Source: an uncultured Lachnospiraceae bacterium
GTDB taxonomy: Bacteria > Bacillota > Clostridia > Lachnospirales > Lachnospiraceae
Direction: 5' to 3'
NCBI GenBank assembly: GCA_910585905.1
Contig: CAJUID010000027.1
Location: 1-43,050 of the forward strand
Length of the DNA stretch: 43,050 bases
The notes beneath the pieces are model-generated. The model had not been told where the DNA came from. It did not search any database and saw only the letters and a program-made list of their open reading frames with translations. Within the stretch, counting starts at the first letter, position 1; the number at the start of each line of letters is the position of its first letter. Of this stretch, positions 32,777 to 42,159 are shown one piece after another. The position numbers and the translations under genes are program-made.

Positions 32777-33571
32777 TTATGCCCTCATTTTGTATTCTAA
32801 CCGTATCTTATCTGCAATCAACGCAACAAATTCTGAATTCGTTGGTTTCCCCTTACGGGAACTGACCGTATATCCAAATAATTCCTCAATCGTATCCATT
32901 TTCCCCCGGCTCCATGCCACTTCTATCGCATGACGGATTGCCCGCTCTACTCTGCTAGAAGTTGTCTTATGATTTTTCGCAATAGTTGGATACAGCCTTT
33001 TTGTGATGGAACCAAGCATTTCACTGTCATTTACAGACATAATAATAGCATCCCTAAGGTACTGATATCCTTTAATATGTGCTGGCACCCCTATTTCATG
33101 TATAATATTCGTTACATCTGCCTCCAAAGAATGATTTTCCTTCGGCGCTTTGTTTTCAAATACCGTGTTTATCACTTTATTGTCCTTTTCCCCATGCACG
33201 CCCACCGCTTTCACCCTAGAAATTACAACTCTAGTATCGAAAGGTTTTAATATATAATACGCTGCTCCCAGAGAAAAAGCATTTTCGGTCACACTCTCCT
33301 GGCTCACCGCTGAAACTACAATAATTTTCGGCAATTTTTCTTGCGAATCACACTTTTTTAACCGCTCCATTACTCCCAAGCCATCTATTTTAGGCATAAT
33401 CAAATCCAGAAGTACAACATCAGGTTTTACCAGATGAATCATTTTTAGAGCTTCCTCGCCATCCGCTGCCGTACCAACTACCTCAATCTCTTCGTCTCTG
33501 GCAAGTGCCTCCCTTAGTAAGTTTACAATTCTTTTGTTATCATCCACCACTAAAACCTTAACTTTTTGCAT
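32777..33571 (-). CDS. spo0A: Sporulation master regulator Spo0A
   Basis: Response regulator that commits the cell to sporulation. The 264-residue protein has a receiver domain (about 1-120) with Asp10-Asp11 and phosphoacceptor Asp56 (VVLLDLIMPKIDGLGVMERL), Lys in ILKPFD, then the Spo0A DNA-binding domain (about 150-264) with HEIGVPAHIKGYQYLRDAI, TTSSRVERAIRHAIEVAWSRG and SEFVALIADKIRLE. The start at 33571 follows GGAGGCTGAAA; the in-frame opening upstream has no site. It follows spoIVB, the usual clostridial order, but with 520 bases of repeat sequence between. Confidence 0.97.
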   Translation of the reverse strand: MQKVKVLVVDDNKRIVNLLREALARDEEIEVVGTAADGEEALKMIHLVKPDVVLLDLIMPKIDGLGVMERLKKCDSQEKLPKIIVVSAVSQESVTENAFSLGAAYYILKPFDTRVVISRVKAVGVHGEKDNKVINTVFENKAPKENHSLEADVTNIIHEIGVPAHIKGYQYLRDAIIMSVNDSEMLGSITKRLYPTIAKNHKTTSSRVERAIRHAIEVAWSRGKMDTIEELFGYTVSSRKGKPTNSEFVALIADKIRLEYKMRA

Positions 33572-33768
33572 TTTCAGCCTCCATACTGCGAATATTTTTT
33601 CAGGAACAAATTTAGTCTTTCGCAGCAAAAACTAGGGTTCCCTACTGAAAAATTATATGCTGTATGTGAAATAGTTTTCAACGGGAACTGCCCATTACAT
33701 TTCGACGGAAAATTCGGCTTCGCCTATTCTTTCTACAAATTTTGCAATTTATATCCGCTTCGCAGCCT

Positions 33769-34016
33769 CTCGGTGACGGCTTTCGCCTCATCCGCCTTGC
33801 CCACCTCGATTCCGCTCCGCTTCTTCTCGGTGATGGCTTTCGCCTCATCCGCCTTGCCCACCTCGATTCCGCTCCGCTTCTTCTCGGTGATGGCTTTCGC
33901 CTCATCCGCCTTGCCCACCTCGATTCCGCTTCGCTGCCTCTCGTGATGGCTTTCGCCCCATCCGCCTTGCCCACCTCGATTCCGCTTCGCTCCTTCTCGG
34001 TGACGGCTTTCGCCGT
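33769..34016. repeat. 57-bp tandem repeat, about 4.3 units
   Basis: Units begin at 33769, 33826, 33883, 33940 and 33996 (the last is partial). The unit is 57 bases, 61% G+C by count, against a clearly AT-richer background. Unit 4 has lost one G, so its spacing to unit 5 is 56. Because 57 is 3 x 19 and the unit lacks stops, several frames stay open; one minus-strand frame reads a charged 19-residue repeat (AKAITEKKRSGIEVGKADE). No ribosome binding site supports translation. Confidence 0.9.
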
Positions 34017-34018
34017 AT

Positions 34019-34078
34019 GTGAACCAAAAATCTGCTATGCCTGTGAACAAGTTCACGCACAGCAGATTTTTGGTTCAC
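34019..34078. repeat. Nested perfect palindrome after spoIVB
   Basis: GTGAACCAAAAATCTGCT (34019-34036) is a perfect 18-base inverted repeat of 34061-34078. Inside it GTGAAC-AA-GTTCAC (34043-34056) repeats the outer end. It lies 14 bases after the spoIVB stop and abuts the 57-bp repeat. It lacks a T run, so it may not be a simple terminator. Confidence 0.8.
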
Positions 34079-34091
34079 GCATGGCTCATTG

Positions 34092-35417
34092 CTAAAGCAT
34101 ATTTTCCATAAAGGTTGCATAGCCTCCTGTTGGATCGTTGACAAATACATGTGTGACAGCACCTATTACTTTATCATTTTGGATGACCGGAGCGCCACTC
34201 ATCCCTTGTACGATTCCACCTGACCTTCTTAATAGATTCTGATCGGTCACACGGATTACCATTCCTTTGTTGTCTCTTGAATTCACATTAATTTCTTCTA
34301 TCTCTACCTCAAATTTTTCTACTTCTTTCCCTATCTGGCACATAATCCATGCCTTTCCTTTCTTGACATCCTGTTTTAGGCCAACTGGCAGTGCTTTTTC
34401 CCTCTGATATGTGTAACCACTGCCTCTTACTGTACCAGTAATCCCCAAAGTTGTGTTGCTTCCAATTTCCCCAATACAATTGGCATCACCCAGCGAGACG
34501 CTTCCAATCAACTCTCCAGGGTTTCCTGCCTTTCCTTTTTTAATATCCTCAATTTGTGCCGGATATACCGTTCCTTTGCTCAATTGAATTAATTTTCCTG
34601 TATCAATATCTGTAATACCATGCCCAAGTGCAGCAAATTGGTTATTTTCTGTTACAAAGGACAGCGTACCAATTCCCTCTGTATCTTCCCGCAGCCATGC
34701 ACCAATCTTATACTCCCCATCCTTTGCCAAAACTTTCTCTAATTTTACCTGAATCGTAGTCCCTCCCCGAATAACCTCCAAAGTTACTTTCCTACTCTTT
34801 TCCTTTTGAAGAAGGGCTACTACCTCGTCAATTGTACCTACCCTCTTGTCTTCCACCTTACAAATCACATCCCCAGGTTGTAAAATCTCCTTTGCCGGCT
34901 CATAGCTAAACCCATCCTTCCCCACTATTTTGGAAGTTCCAAGTACCATAATTCCATCCGATTGGATATAAAGGCCCACCGCCTTACCGGACGGCATCAC
35001 CTTTGCCTCCTCTATCACGTCAAAATGAATATATTTATAATGAAAAATGCCAAACAGCTTCAGTTCTGCCTGATAACTCCCCAGAGAACTAGCCATCACA
35101 CTAACTGGCCTATCAAGCCCAAAAGACTGTTCCCTCTCCTGTGCCGCTCCGCCATTCGTTATCGCTATTACATCCTTTGTCTCTTGACAGTGTCCTTCTA
35201 AAGGAACAGATAAATCTATTTCGATATTTTGATTCTGAAATAGATAAATATGATCTGGCACTTTGCTATCCATCTTCTGCCAGTACCATGCCCCGACAGC
35301 CCCTAAGTTAAATATTACTAGCAACACCAAGCAGAAACGATATATCCGCCTGTCCCTGTCTCTCCAATTTATTTTTGAAAAAAAAGGCCTCCAATTTTTT
35401 GGACATATAAGGCTCAT
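34092..35417 (-). CDS. spoIVB: SpoIVB serine peptidase
   Basis: SpoIVB is made in the forespore, crosses into the intermembrane space and triggers sigma-K activation by cleaving SpoIVFA. The 441-residue protein has one membrane anchor (about 26-46), a PDZ domain (about 145-225, with VLGTSKIVGKDG..ILQPGDVICKVEDKRV) and the S55 peptidase domain with His in AALGHGITDIDTG and Ser in QGMSGAPVIQNDKVIGAVTH, followed by VNDPTGGY. Start follows AAGGAGTTATAGTTT. It is between recN and spo0A, as in many clostridia. Confidence 0.95.
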   Translation of the reverse strand: MSLICPKNWRPFFSKINWRDRDRRIYRFCLVLLVIFNLGAVGAWYWQKMDSKVPDHIYLFQNQNIEIDLSVPLEGHCQETKDVIAITNGGAAQEREQSFGLDRPVSVMASSLGSYQAELKLFGIFHYKYIHFDVIEEAKVMPSGKAVGLYIQSDGIMVLGTSKIVGKDGFSYEPAKEILQPGDVICKVEDKRVGTIDEVVALLQKEKSRKVTLEVIRGGTTIQVKLEKVLAKDGEYKIGAWLREDTEGIGTLSFVTENNQFAALGHGITDIDTGKLIQLSKGTVYPAQIEDIKKGKAGNPGELIGSVSLGDANCIGEIGSNTTLGITGTVRGSGYTYQREKALPVGLKQDVKKGKAWIMCQIGKEVEKFEVEIEEINVNSRDNKGMVIRVTDQNLLRRSGGIVQGMSGAPVIQNDKVIGAVTHVFVNDPTGGYATFMENML

Positions 35418-35571
35418 AAACTATAACTCCTTCCTAACCGCGGCTTATTCTTAAAAACATACCTTTGTACTCTAGTGAGCTCTTCTATTACATAAACGAC
35501 ACCAACTGCAAAAATGCCCTAGCTTGTGCTCATAGATATCCACCACGCTGTTACGAAATTTTTGCACACTA

Positions 35572-35609
35572 AAAAAGACTGGTATATTTGTTATCATACA
35601 CCAGTCTTT
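35572..35609 (-). terminator. Terminator of recN
   Basis: On the minus strand AAAGACTGGT and ACCAGTCTTT form a perfect 10-base stem, 16-base loop, followed by TTTTTT. It lies about 95 bases after the recN stop. Confidence 0.85.
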
Positions 35610-35702
35610 GCAAAATTATGCCCTATGAGAGCAACAGCATTTAATTTTTTACTATCCTTAGTCACTTATGTACTTCTGAAACGACTCATAAATTCGTTCC
35701 CT

Positions 35703-37388
35703 TTATTTTGATTTTGCCTTAATCTCCATTGCCAATTCTTTCATCTCTCTTGCGCTATTTACCACCGAATCTGTTATCTGCGCCCCACCCAGAATGCGGG
35801 CAAGTTCTTGTATCGATTCTTCCTGGCTAAGCCTCCTTATCTGCGAATGCGTATGCTCATCCTGATTTTCCTTCTCAATCAAAAACTGCGTATCGGCCAT
35901 CGCAGCAATCTGTGCAAGATGTGAAATACAGATTACTTGATGCCTGCCGCCAATAAGTGCCATCTTCTCTGCAACCATCTGTGCAGTCCTCCCGCTGATT
36001 CCCACATCAATCTCATCAAATATCATACTCTCAATATTATCATGCTCAGCAAGCACAGCCTTTACAGCCAACATAATCCTGGAAAGCTCACCGCCAGAAG
36101 CCGATGACCCAAGTGACTTTAGTTCCTCCCCTGGGTTTGTTGATATCATAAATTCAATTTCGTCCATCCCCTTAGCAGAGTATTCTTTCTTAGGGCGCAC
36201 TGCAATTTCGAATTTAACCTGCATAAAGTTTAAATCAATTAATGCCTGCGTAATCTCCTTCTCAAGCACCTTCGCACATTTCTTTCGAATTGCCGTAATT
36301 TCCTTTGAAAGTTTAATTAATTTTTTCTCCTCTTTTGCTATTTTTTCCTGTAACTCCTGCCGATATGCTTCATAATCCTGGTATTTGACAAGCTGGCTGC
36401 GAATTTTATCCCGGTAAGCAAACACCTCTTCTGTACTAGAACCATATTTCGCCTTAATTCCCCGAACCAAATCAAGCCGTTCTTCAACTTCAGCCAACTC
36501 CTCCGCACCAACTTCAAAGGAATCCATATAATCAGAGATATCTCTGTTAAAATCTGTTACTAGAGAATCAATCTCAGATAACTGATTCCAAAATTCTGAA
36601 ACACGTCCGTCATATTCAGAAATTTTAGATAATATCCGGATTCCCTCACCCGTCTTCTCTGAAACAGCCCCATTTTCAATACTCATCATATTATAGATTT
36701 CTGACAAGCCTTGCGCAATCTCGGTAGCATTAGAAAGTTTACGATATTTTTGTGCCAATTCCTCTTCTTCCCCAGCTACCAGATTTGCATTTTCAATTTC
36801 CTCTAACTCATACTTTAGAAAAGAAACCTCCCTTAGACGCTGCTCCTCAGGTATTTCATGATCTGACAATTCCTCTTTCCATTCTATATAACAGCGATAC
36901 GATTTCGCCAATTCCACATCTTTCCCATTCATTTGCTCTTTCGCATAGCGATCTACAATTTCCATATGTTTAGCCTTATGAAGCAATGACTGCTGCTCAT
37001 TTTGCCCATGAATATCTATCATCAGGCCAGCCGCCTTCTTAATCATAGCTATTGTTACACTCTCGCCATTCATTCGGTTAATTGTCCTTGTAGAAGTAAT
37101 TTTTCTGGAAATGAGTAAAATATTATCCTCAAAACTAATCCCCATTTCTTCCAATTCGGACCGAATTCTTTCATCATCAACTAAAAATGTCAATTCAACT
37201 AACGCAAATTCAGCATCTTTCCGAATCATATCCTTTGCCGTCTTTCCCCCCAAGGCAATGTTGATCGAACCAATAATAATGGACTTACCAGCACCTGTCT
37301 CTCCCGTTAATACATTTAAATGCTCAGCAAAATCCACTTCAATCTCATCAATAATTGCCAGGTTCTTCACATGTAAATTTAGTAACAA
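35703..37388 (-). CDS. recN: DNA repair protein RecN
   Basis: RecN is an SMC-like ATPase that acts early in double-strand break repair. The 561-residue protein starts LLNLHVKNLAIIDEIEVDF after the initiator, with Walker A TGETGAGKS (about 29-37), a long central coiled coil (about 160-380), ABC signature SASGGELSRIMLA and Walker B SMIFDEIDVGISG. I place the start at TTG (37388) with GGAAGGAG eight bases before it; the in-frame ATG at 37433 lies within a hairpin and would add 15 residues not seen in the family. ArgR, often encoded upstream, is absent here. Confidence 0.94.
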   Translation of the reverse strand: MLLNLHVKNLAIIDEIEVDFAEHLNVLTGETGAGKSIIIGSINIALGGKTAKDMIRKDAEFALVELTFLVDDERIRSELEEMGISFEDNILLISRKITSTRTINRMNGESVTIAMIKKAAGLMIDIHGQNEQQSLLHKAKHMEIVDRYAKEQMNGKDVELAKSYRCYIEWKEELSDHEIPEEQRLREVSFLKYELEEIENANLVAGEEEELAQKYRKLSNATEIAQGLSEIYNMMSIENGAVSEKTGEGIRILSKISEYDGRVSEFWNQLSEIDSLVTDFNRDISDYMDSFEVGAEELAEVEERLDLVRGIKAKYGSSTEEVFAYRDKIRSQLVKYQDYEAYRQELQEKIAKEEKKLIKLSKEITAIRKKCAKVLEKEITQALIDLNFMQVKFEIAVRPKKEYSAKGMDEIEFMISTNPGEELKSLGSSASGGELSRIMLAVKAVLAEHDNIESMIFDEIDVGISGRTAQMVAEKMALIGGRHQVICISHLAQIAAMADTQFLIEKENQDEHTHSQIRRLSQEESIQELARILGGAQITDSVVNSAREMKELAMEIKAKSK

Positions 37389-37415
37389 TGCAGTTTCTCC
37401 TTCCTCTAATGATAC

Positions 37416-37460
37416 AAAGAGGGTATTACGCAATCATTTGATTGTCCCAATACCCTCTTT
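37416..37460. terminator. Hairpin in the recN leader
   Basis: AAAGAGGGTATT (37416-37427) and AATACCCTCTTT (37449-37460) form a perfect 12-base stem with an inner CAATC/GATTG. It stands 28 bases before the recN start. It could end the upstream transcript or regulate recN; the T run is short on both strands. Confidence 0.6.
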
Positions 37461-37632
37461 TGCCAGCATATTCTAATTATTACTTCGGCTATTCAATCTT
37501 GCAATCCTTCCTTGCCATAATTCTTAGAAATTTAACGCCCAAAGCAATAACAATATGCCTTTGTTTGATTATTTCAGTTACTTTATACTCTTATCGCCAA
37601 AACTGTATAAAAAGCTCTAATTATAAAATCTC

Positions 37633-40600
37633 CTATTTAGAATTTACAGATACAATCTCAACCTTGCAGGCCATCTTGCAGCCATTAACATAGGCATAAA
37701 TATACGTTGTACCCATTCCCTTTCCAACAACTAAGCCATTTGCCACTGTCGCAATGCGGTTATTCGCAGAATACCATGTAATCGGATCCGTCGTTCCAAT
37801 TACCCTAAGTGTCTCTGTATCAAGCTGCCGCATTCGCAGCGAAGACTTATTCAATTCTACAACATTGACTTCCACTGTCGCTGTTGTACCGCTGGAAGAA
37901 GTAATCGTTATTGTGGCGATTCCTGTGCCCACAGCCTTTACCTTTCCTGCATTTGTAACCGTTGCCACGCTCTTATTATCTGATGCCATCTTTATTGTAT
38001 CAGTCTGATTATCTGGCAGAATCGTGTACGAAAGCTTCGCTGTATCGCCCCGCTTCATCGTCAGTTTTTGCTGAGCCACCATAATATTCGTTGCAGGAAT
38101 TGGCTCCATTACTCTGACCAGACACTTTGCACTCTTATTGCTGCCATCCGTTGTAGTTGCAGTAATATAAACTTCGCCCTCTGCATATCCAGTAATTTTG
38201 CCGGTGCCAGTTACACTTGCAATCTTATCATCACTGGTAGACCACTTCACCTTTTTAATAGAAACATTGCTAGGCTTAAGATTTGCTTTCAGCTTAATCG
38301 TATTTCCGATATGGCAGATCGCATATGTTTTATTCAATGATATGCTTGTCGCACGATGAATTACCGTCACCCTGCATCTTGCAGTTGCATGGACAGCATC
38401 TGTCGTCTTTGCGGTAATTACGGTAGAGCCTACTCTCTTTGCAGTAATCTTTCCAGAGGAAGAACCTACGGTAGCAATTCTCTTATTCCTTGATGTGTAC
38501 TTAACAGAAGGGTTCGATGAATTATTTGACCAAACGGTCTTCTTCAAACGATATGTTGAACCAACATTCATACGGATGCTGCTCTTATCTAACTTCAAGG
38601 TACTCTTTAACTTTGCAACCTTAACACGGCAAGTTGCGCTCTGCTTATATTTCTTTAAGGTACATGTAATCGTACAAGTACCAATTTTCTTACCAGTCAC
38701 TTTTCCGGTCGCAGATATTGAAGCAATCTTTGAATTAGAAGTTCTCCAAGTTGCCGCTTTATCTACATTGCTAGGCTTTGTAACTTTAGAAATCTTAAAA
38801 CTCTTTCCAATTGCAATCTCACGGCTACTTGGATTCAATGAAAATGTGATTGCATTCTCAACTGTAACTTTACAAAGCGCAGTCAGATTTGTCTCAACCG
38901 CAGTACACTGAATTACCGTCTGCCCTGCCATCACACCAGTAACAACACCTTCCTCAGTAACCGTAGCAATCGCCTCATCCAAACTCTGATAACGGACTTG
39001 CTTATTTGTTGTTTCAGCTGGTGTAAAAATAGGAAGAATTGTAAAATCATCCCCTACCTGTATTGTCTGCTCCAACGGATCTATCGTAAAGTCAGTCGCC
39101 ACAAGATGTTGTTGTATAACCGTAACCTTACAAGTAATTGGCCTATACTCCCCCAAATCCTCCGCAATACATGTAATCAACGCAGAACCTACAGAAATAC
39201 CTGTAAGATTTCCATCCTTGTCTACAGTAACCGTGGATTCATCCGAAGAATAGAACGTTACATTTGTATTAACACCTTCACTTGGTGTAAATATAATATT
39301 CAATTTTTTGGTCTGATTTACCTCTAATTCCATTGAAGTTGTCTCAAAGGCAAAACTTTCCAGACGTTGCCGTACATTTACCTCTATCATTACTGGGGAA
39401 GCATTACCACCCTGTACCATAATTGTGGCAGTACCAACCCCAACCGCTGTAATTGTCCCATTTGAAACAGTTGCAACATCTGCCTTGGAAGTAGTCCATG
39501 TTAGCGTTCTATCTGTCGGATTTTCTGGTGTCAATGTTACCTTGACATCGTATGTATCCCCTACCTTCATATTCAATGTCTTAACATCCGTCTGAATCCC
39601 AGTAATTGGCTCATCCTTTACTGTCAAGATACATTGTGCAAATACACCATTTGGATTATAAGCCGGTTTTACAGTAATCGTTGTCTGACCCAGCTTTAAC
39701 ACAGTAACCATACCATTTGCATCAACTGTCGCAATAGACTCATCCGAAGATTCCCAAATCATCTCTGTTTGAGTCGCATTTGCTGGTTGATAGATTGCCT
39801 CCAAAAATACAAATGGAGTACCTATAGAGGTCGTATACGCTGGTCCTTTATCTATCTTAATATCTGTAATCGGAGCTGTAACCGTAACTAGTGCCGTTGC
39901 ATACGTATCGTTATCCCTATTAATCGCAGTAATAACAACATTCCCAGTTTTTTCTGTCGCTGTAATCTTAGCCGCAATATTTCCAGTCTGAGGTTCTACA
40001 GTGACAATTGATGTATCAGACGAAATCCACAGTATATTTTTTGATCCTGTCAAATTTGTTTGCAAATATTCTGAAGAACCTACTTCCAAATTCACCGTTT
40101 CCGGAGTAATCTTAAAATCAGTTGCTGATTCATTAATCGTGATACTACATTGCGCAACACGAGTAATCCCACTTTCCTCTGTCCACGCCAAAGATACTAT
40201 GACAGGTTCATTTACTGGAGTCTTCTGTGTAGCCGTAACTGTTACATACCGCCCTGTTGTATTACTAAGAGTTGCATATATATCATTGCTAATCGACCAC
40301 TCAAATCTTGAGGAATCTACATCTGTATTAGAACCAATTACCCCATACAAATCTAAAGTTGAGCCAACTGCCATAGTTACCTCTGATCTGTTTAGAGCAA
40401 ATGTATCCGCCACAGTCACTGTAACTGTAACCGGATTATCCGTCAATCCCGGAACATTAATTGTCTGTATATCAGATGGCCTAATCCGTACCTGAGCCGT
40501 ACCAAGCGCCTTTGTCCAAATTGTTGCAGCCTTATCCCATGTACAACCAATATACTGGTTACCATCTGCCAGAATATCATATGTAAAATGTCCTGTCAGC

Positions 40601-41886
40601 ACTCCCACAGGGATATTAAATGCCTCTGATAAGGCATAACTGCTCCCTAGATTTAATACTATGTCTTTATCTGTAAAGTCACATTTTACACTGGTCTGTA
40701 ATGTAACCGAATCAACATTTGATTTCTTATCTGGATCTTTGGAATCTGCAAAATTTGTATAGGTTCCCTTAACATAAAAATAAACATTATAAACTCCAGC
40801 CTTAGCATCCACTCGGTATGCCGGCGTAGAATTCTCATCTGCTGGGTCTTTCGGAATATAGACTAACTTTGCTTCATCCGCATCCGTACCAATATTTCCC
40901 AGGGAATCCCTGACTAATACTTCCTGATCGCCTTCTCCTTTTGAGATAACCCATACGAGCTTATCGCCTGCCGCCAATTCTGGATGGTCAACAGCACGGA
41001 CAGAAACCCCTATTCGTTCATGATTCTCTACTATTACAGAACCAGAAGCAGAACCACCAATACCACCTGCCAATACTTTACCATTTTTATCTGTCAGTTT
41101 TGGTTTTACATAGACATCAATTGTATCCGTATATGTTCTAGTACCATCCACATATGTAACTGTTAATCTTGCAGGTCCTGCACCAACAGCCTGTATCATT
41201 TGTTTCGGCCTATCTGCTGTGGCTGGAGCTATATTAATAATATCTTTATTACTACTTTCCCATGTTGCTTGTGGTAAAGTTCCATCACCAAATACAAGTT
41301 TAATGTGGTCAGAACCATCATTTTGATTTCCAATCGGCACTTGGCTATCCATCTCCATAATCATGGAACGTCTTTCATCCGATTCGTATACTTTTCCCAT
41401 AGACACGCCAGTAATATTTAAATACTCCTGAATGGAAAAGACCACTTCAATCGTAACCGTTGCTGTGGTGTCTGGAATCTCGTTGCCATCACTATCTATA
41501 TATGAATAATTTACATTAACCGCTGCATTCCCTGACATTGTCTCTACTTTTAATTTTGCCTGATGGCTGTTTTTTGTGGCAGGATCCACACTTACTACAT
41601 TCGTATTCTGACTGACCCACTCCACTTTAGCGTTACCAGGTAGTCCCATAATAAGAAATTCTTCTTCTGCCCGCCGCATAATCAACCTGCCGCCGGAGGC
41701 AACCTGATTACCTTCTTCGTCCTGAAAGATAACTCCCTTTAACGGCTCATCTGGGTCTCCCGGTGCCGCTTTGATAATCCCACCCTCTTTTAAAGCAAAA
41801 AAGGACAGAAACAAAAGCGTAAAAAGTACGAATGCGCCAATTCCCCACACTCGTCTCTTCCTTATTTTACTCAGTAATTCTCTCAT
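37633..41886 (-). CDS. Large surface protein with ~13 Ig-like (BIG2) repeats
   Basis: A 1417-residue protein. A basic N-terminus (MRELLSKIRKRRVWG) and a hydrophobic segment (about 14-33) form a signal peptide or anchor. The rest is a string of about 13 bacterial Ig-like repeats of 75-90 residues, each with the core pattern 'S.D..IATV...G.VTG...G...IT', for example SDESIATVDANGMVTVLKLG and NKRIATVGSSSGKITAKRVG. The N-terminal repeats are acidic and less regular. The last third is rich in Lys and Arg, with Cys in several repeats (TCTITC, TCRVKV, RCRVTV, KCLVRV). There is no LPXTG motif or other anchor, and no enzyme domain. Start follows GGAGGAGAAGG. It probably lies outside the cell; binding partner unknown. 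Confidence 0.9.
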   Translation of the reverse strand: MRELLSKIRKRRVWGIGAFVLFTLLFLSFFALKEGGIIKAAPGDPDEPLKGVIFQDEEGNQVASGGRLIMRRAEEEFLIMGLPGNAKVEWVSQNTNVVSVDPATKNSHQAKLKVETMSGNAAVNVNYSYIDSDGNEIPDTTATVTIEVVFSIQEYLNITGVSMGKVYESDERRSMIMEMDSQVPIGNQNDGSDHIKLVFGDGTLPQATWESSNKDIINIAPATADRPKQMIQAVGAGPARLTVTYVDGTRTYTDTIDVYVKPKLTDKNGKVLAGGIGGSASGSVIVENHERIGVSVRAVDHPELAAGDKLVWVISKGEGDQEVLVRDSLGNIGTDADEAKLVYIPKDPADENSTPAYRVDAKAGVYNVYFYVKGTYTNFADSKDPDKKSNVDSVTLQTSVKCDFTDKDIVLNLGSSYALSEAFNIPVGVLTGHFTYDILADGNQYIGCTWDKAATIWTKALGTAQVRIRPSDIQTINVPGLTDNPVTVTVTVADTFALNRSEVTMAVGSTLDLYGVIGSNTDVDSSRFEWSISNDIYATLSNTTGRYVTVTATQKTPVNEPVIVSLAWTEESGITRVAQCSITINESATDFKITPETVNLEVGSSEYLQTNLTGSKNILWISSDTSIVTVEPQTGNIAAKITATEKTGNVVITAINRDNDTYATALVTVTAPITDIKIDKGPAYTTSIGTPFVFLEAIYQPANATQTEMIWESSDESIATVDANGMVTVLKLGQTTITVKPAYNPNGVFAQCILTVKDEPITGIQTDVKTLNMKVGDTYDVKVTLTPENPTDRTLTWTTSKADVATVSNGTITAVGVGTATIMVQGGNASPVMIEVNVRQRLESFAFETTSMELEVNQTKKLNIIFTPSEGVNTNVTFYSSDESTVTVDKDGNLTGISVGSALITCIAEDLGEYRPITCKVTVIQQHLVATDFTIDPLEQTIQVGDDFTILPIFTPAETTNKQVRYQSLDEAIATVTEEGVVTGVMAGQTVIQCTAVETNLTALCKVTVENAITFSLNPSSREIAIGKSFKISKVTKPSNVDKAATWRTSNSKIASISATGKVTGKKIGTCTITCTLKKYKQSATCRVKVAKLKSTLKLDKSSIRMNVGSTYRLKKTVWSNNSSNPSVKYTSRNKRIATVGSSSGKITAKRVGSTVITAKTTDAVHATARCRVTVIHRATSISLNKTYAICHIGNTIKLKANLKPSNVSIKKVKWSTSDDKIASVTGTGKITGYAEGEVYITATTTDGSNKSAKCLVRVMEPIPATNIMVAQQKLTMKRGDTAKLSYTILPDNQTDTIKMASDNKSVATVTNAGKVKAVGTGIATITITSSSGTTATVEVNVVELNKSSLRMRQLDTETLRVIGTTDPITWYSANNRIATVANGLVVGKGMGTTYIYAYVNGCKMACKVEIVSVNSK

Positions 41887-41906
41887 CCTTCTCCTCCCAT
41901 TTTTTT

Positions 41907-41938
41907 AATATACAAAATTTAGCAAATCTCTATGTCAA
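41907..41938 (-). promoter_or_regulatory. Weak candidate promoter of the BIG2 gene
   Basis: A perfect TTGACA (41933-41938) on the minus strand precedes TATATT (41907-41912), but the spacing is 20; at the normal 17 bases only TTGTAT is found. The position, about 25 bases before the start codon, is plausible. The rest of the 273-base gap to yebC shows nothing I can name. Confidence 0.35.
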
Positions 41939-42159
41939 TTTTGTGCTAAAAAGTATTCTTCACAGAATTTCACATTATATTTTAAAACATATGTGTCTGA
42001 AACTTTAAAGCCATTATACCATGACATATCCGAAAGAAATTTGCACACTGCCTAAAAAATATATCGGCAAGATACATGTGTTTCAAAATGACTTGAACTA
42101 TGCAAATTCAGTATAGCACTCCATAACCAAACGTTCAACAAAAAGCACCGTTCTTTTCT

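Noticed and set aside
33690..33712. Spo0A box before spo0A (CGTCGAA)
   Set aside because: One mismatch to TGTCGAA in a single copy 130 bases upstream; expected by chance, and no second box is near.
33769..34016. CRISPR array
   Set aside because: Units are directly adjacent without unique spacers, 57 bases long and not palindromic.
33733..34056. Protein-coding reading of the 57-bp tandem repeat
   Set aside because: Open frames arise because the unit is a stop-free multiple of three; several frames on both strands are open, there is no start site, and unit 4 carries a frameshift. Kept as a repeat only.
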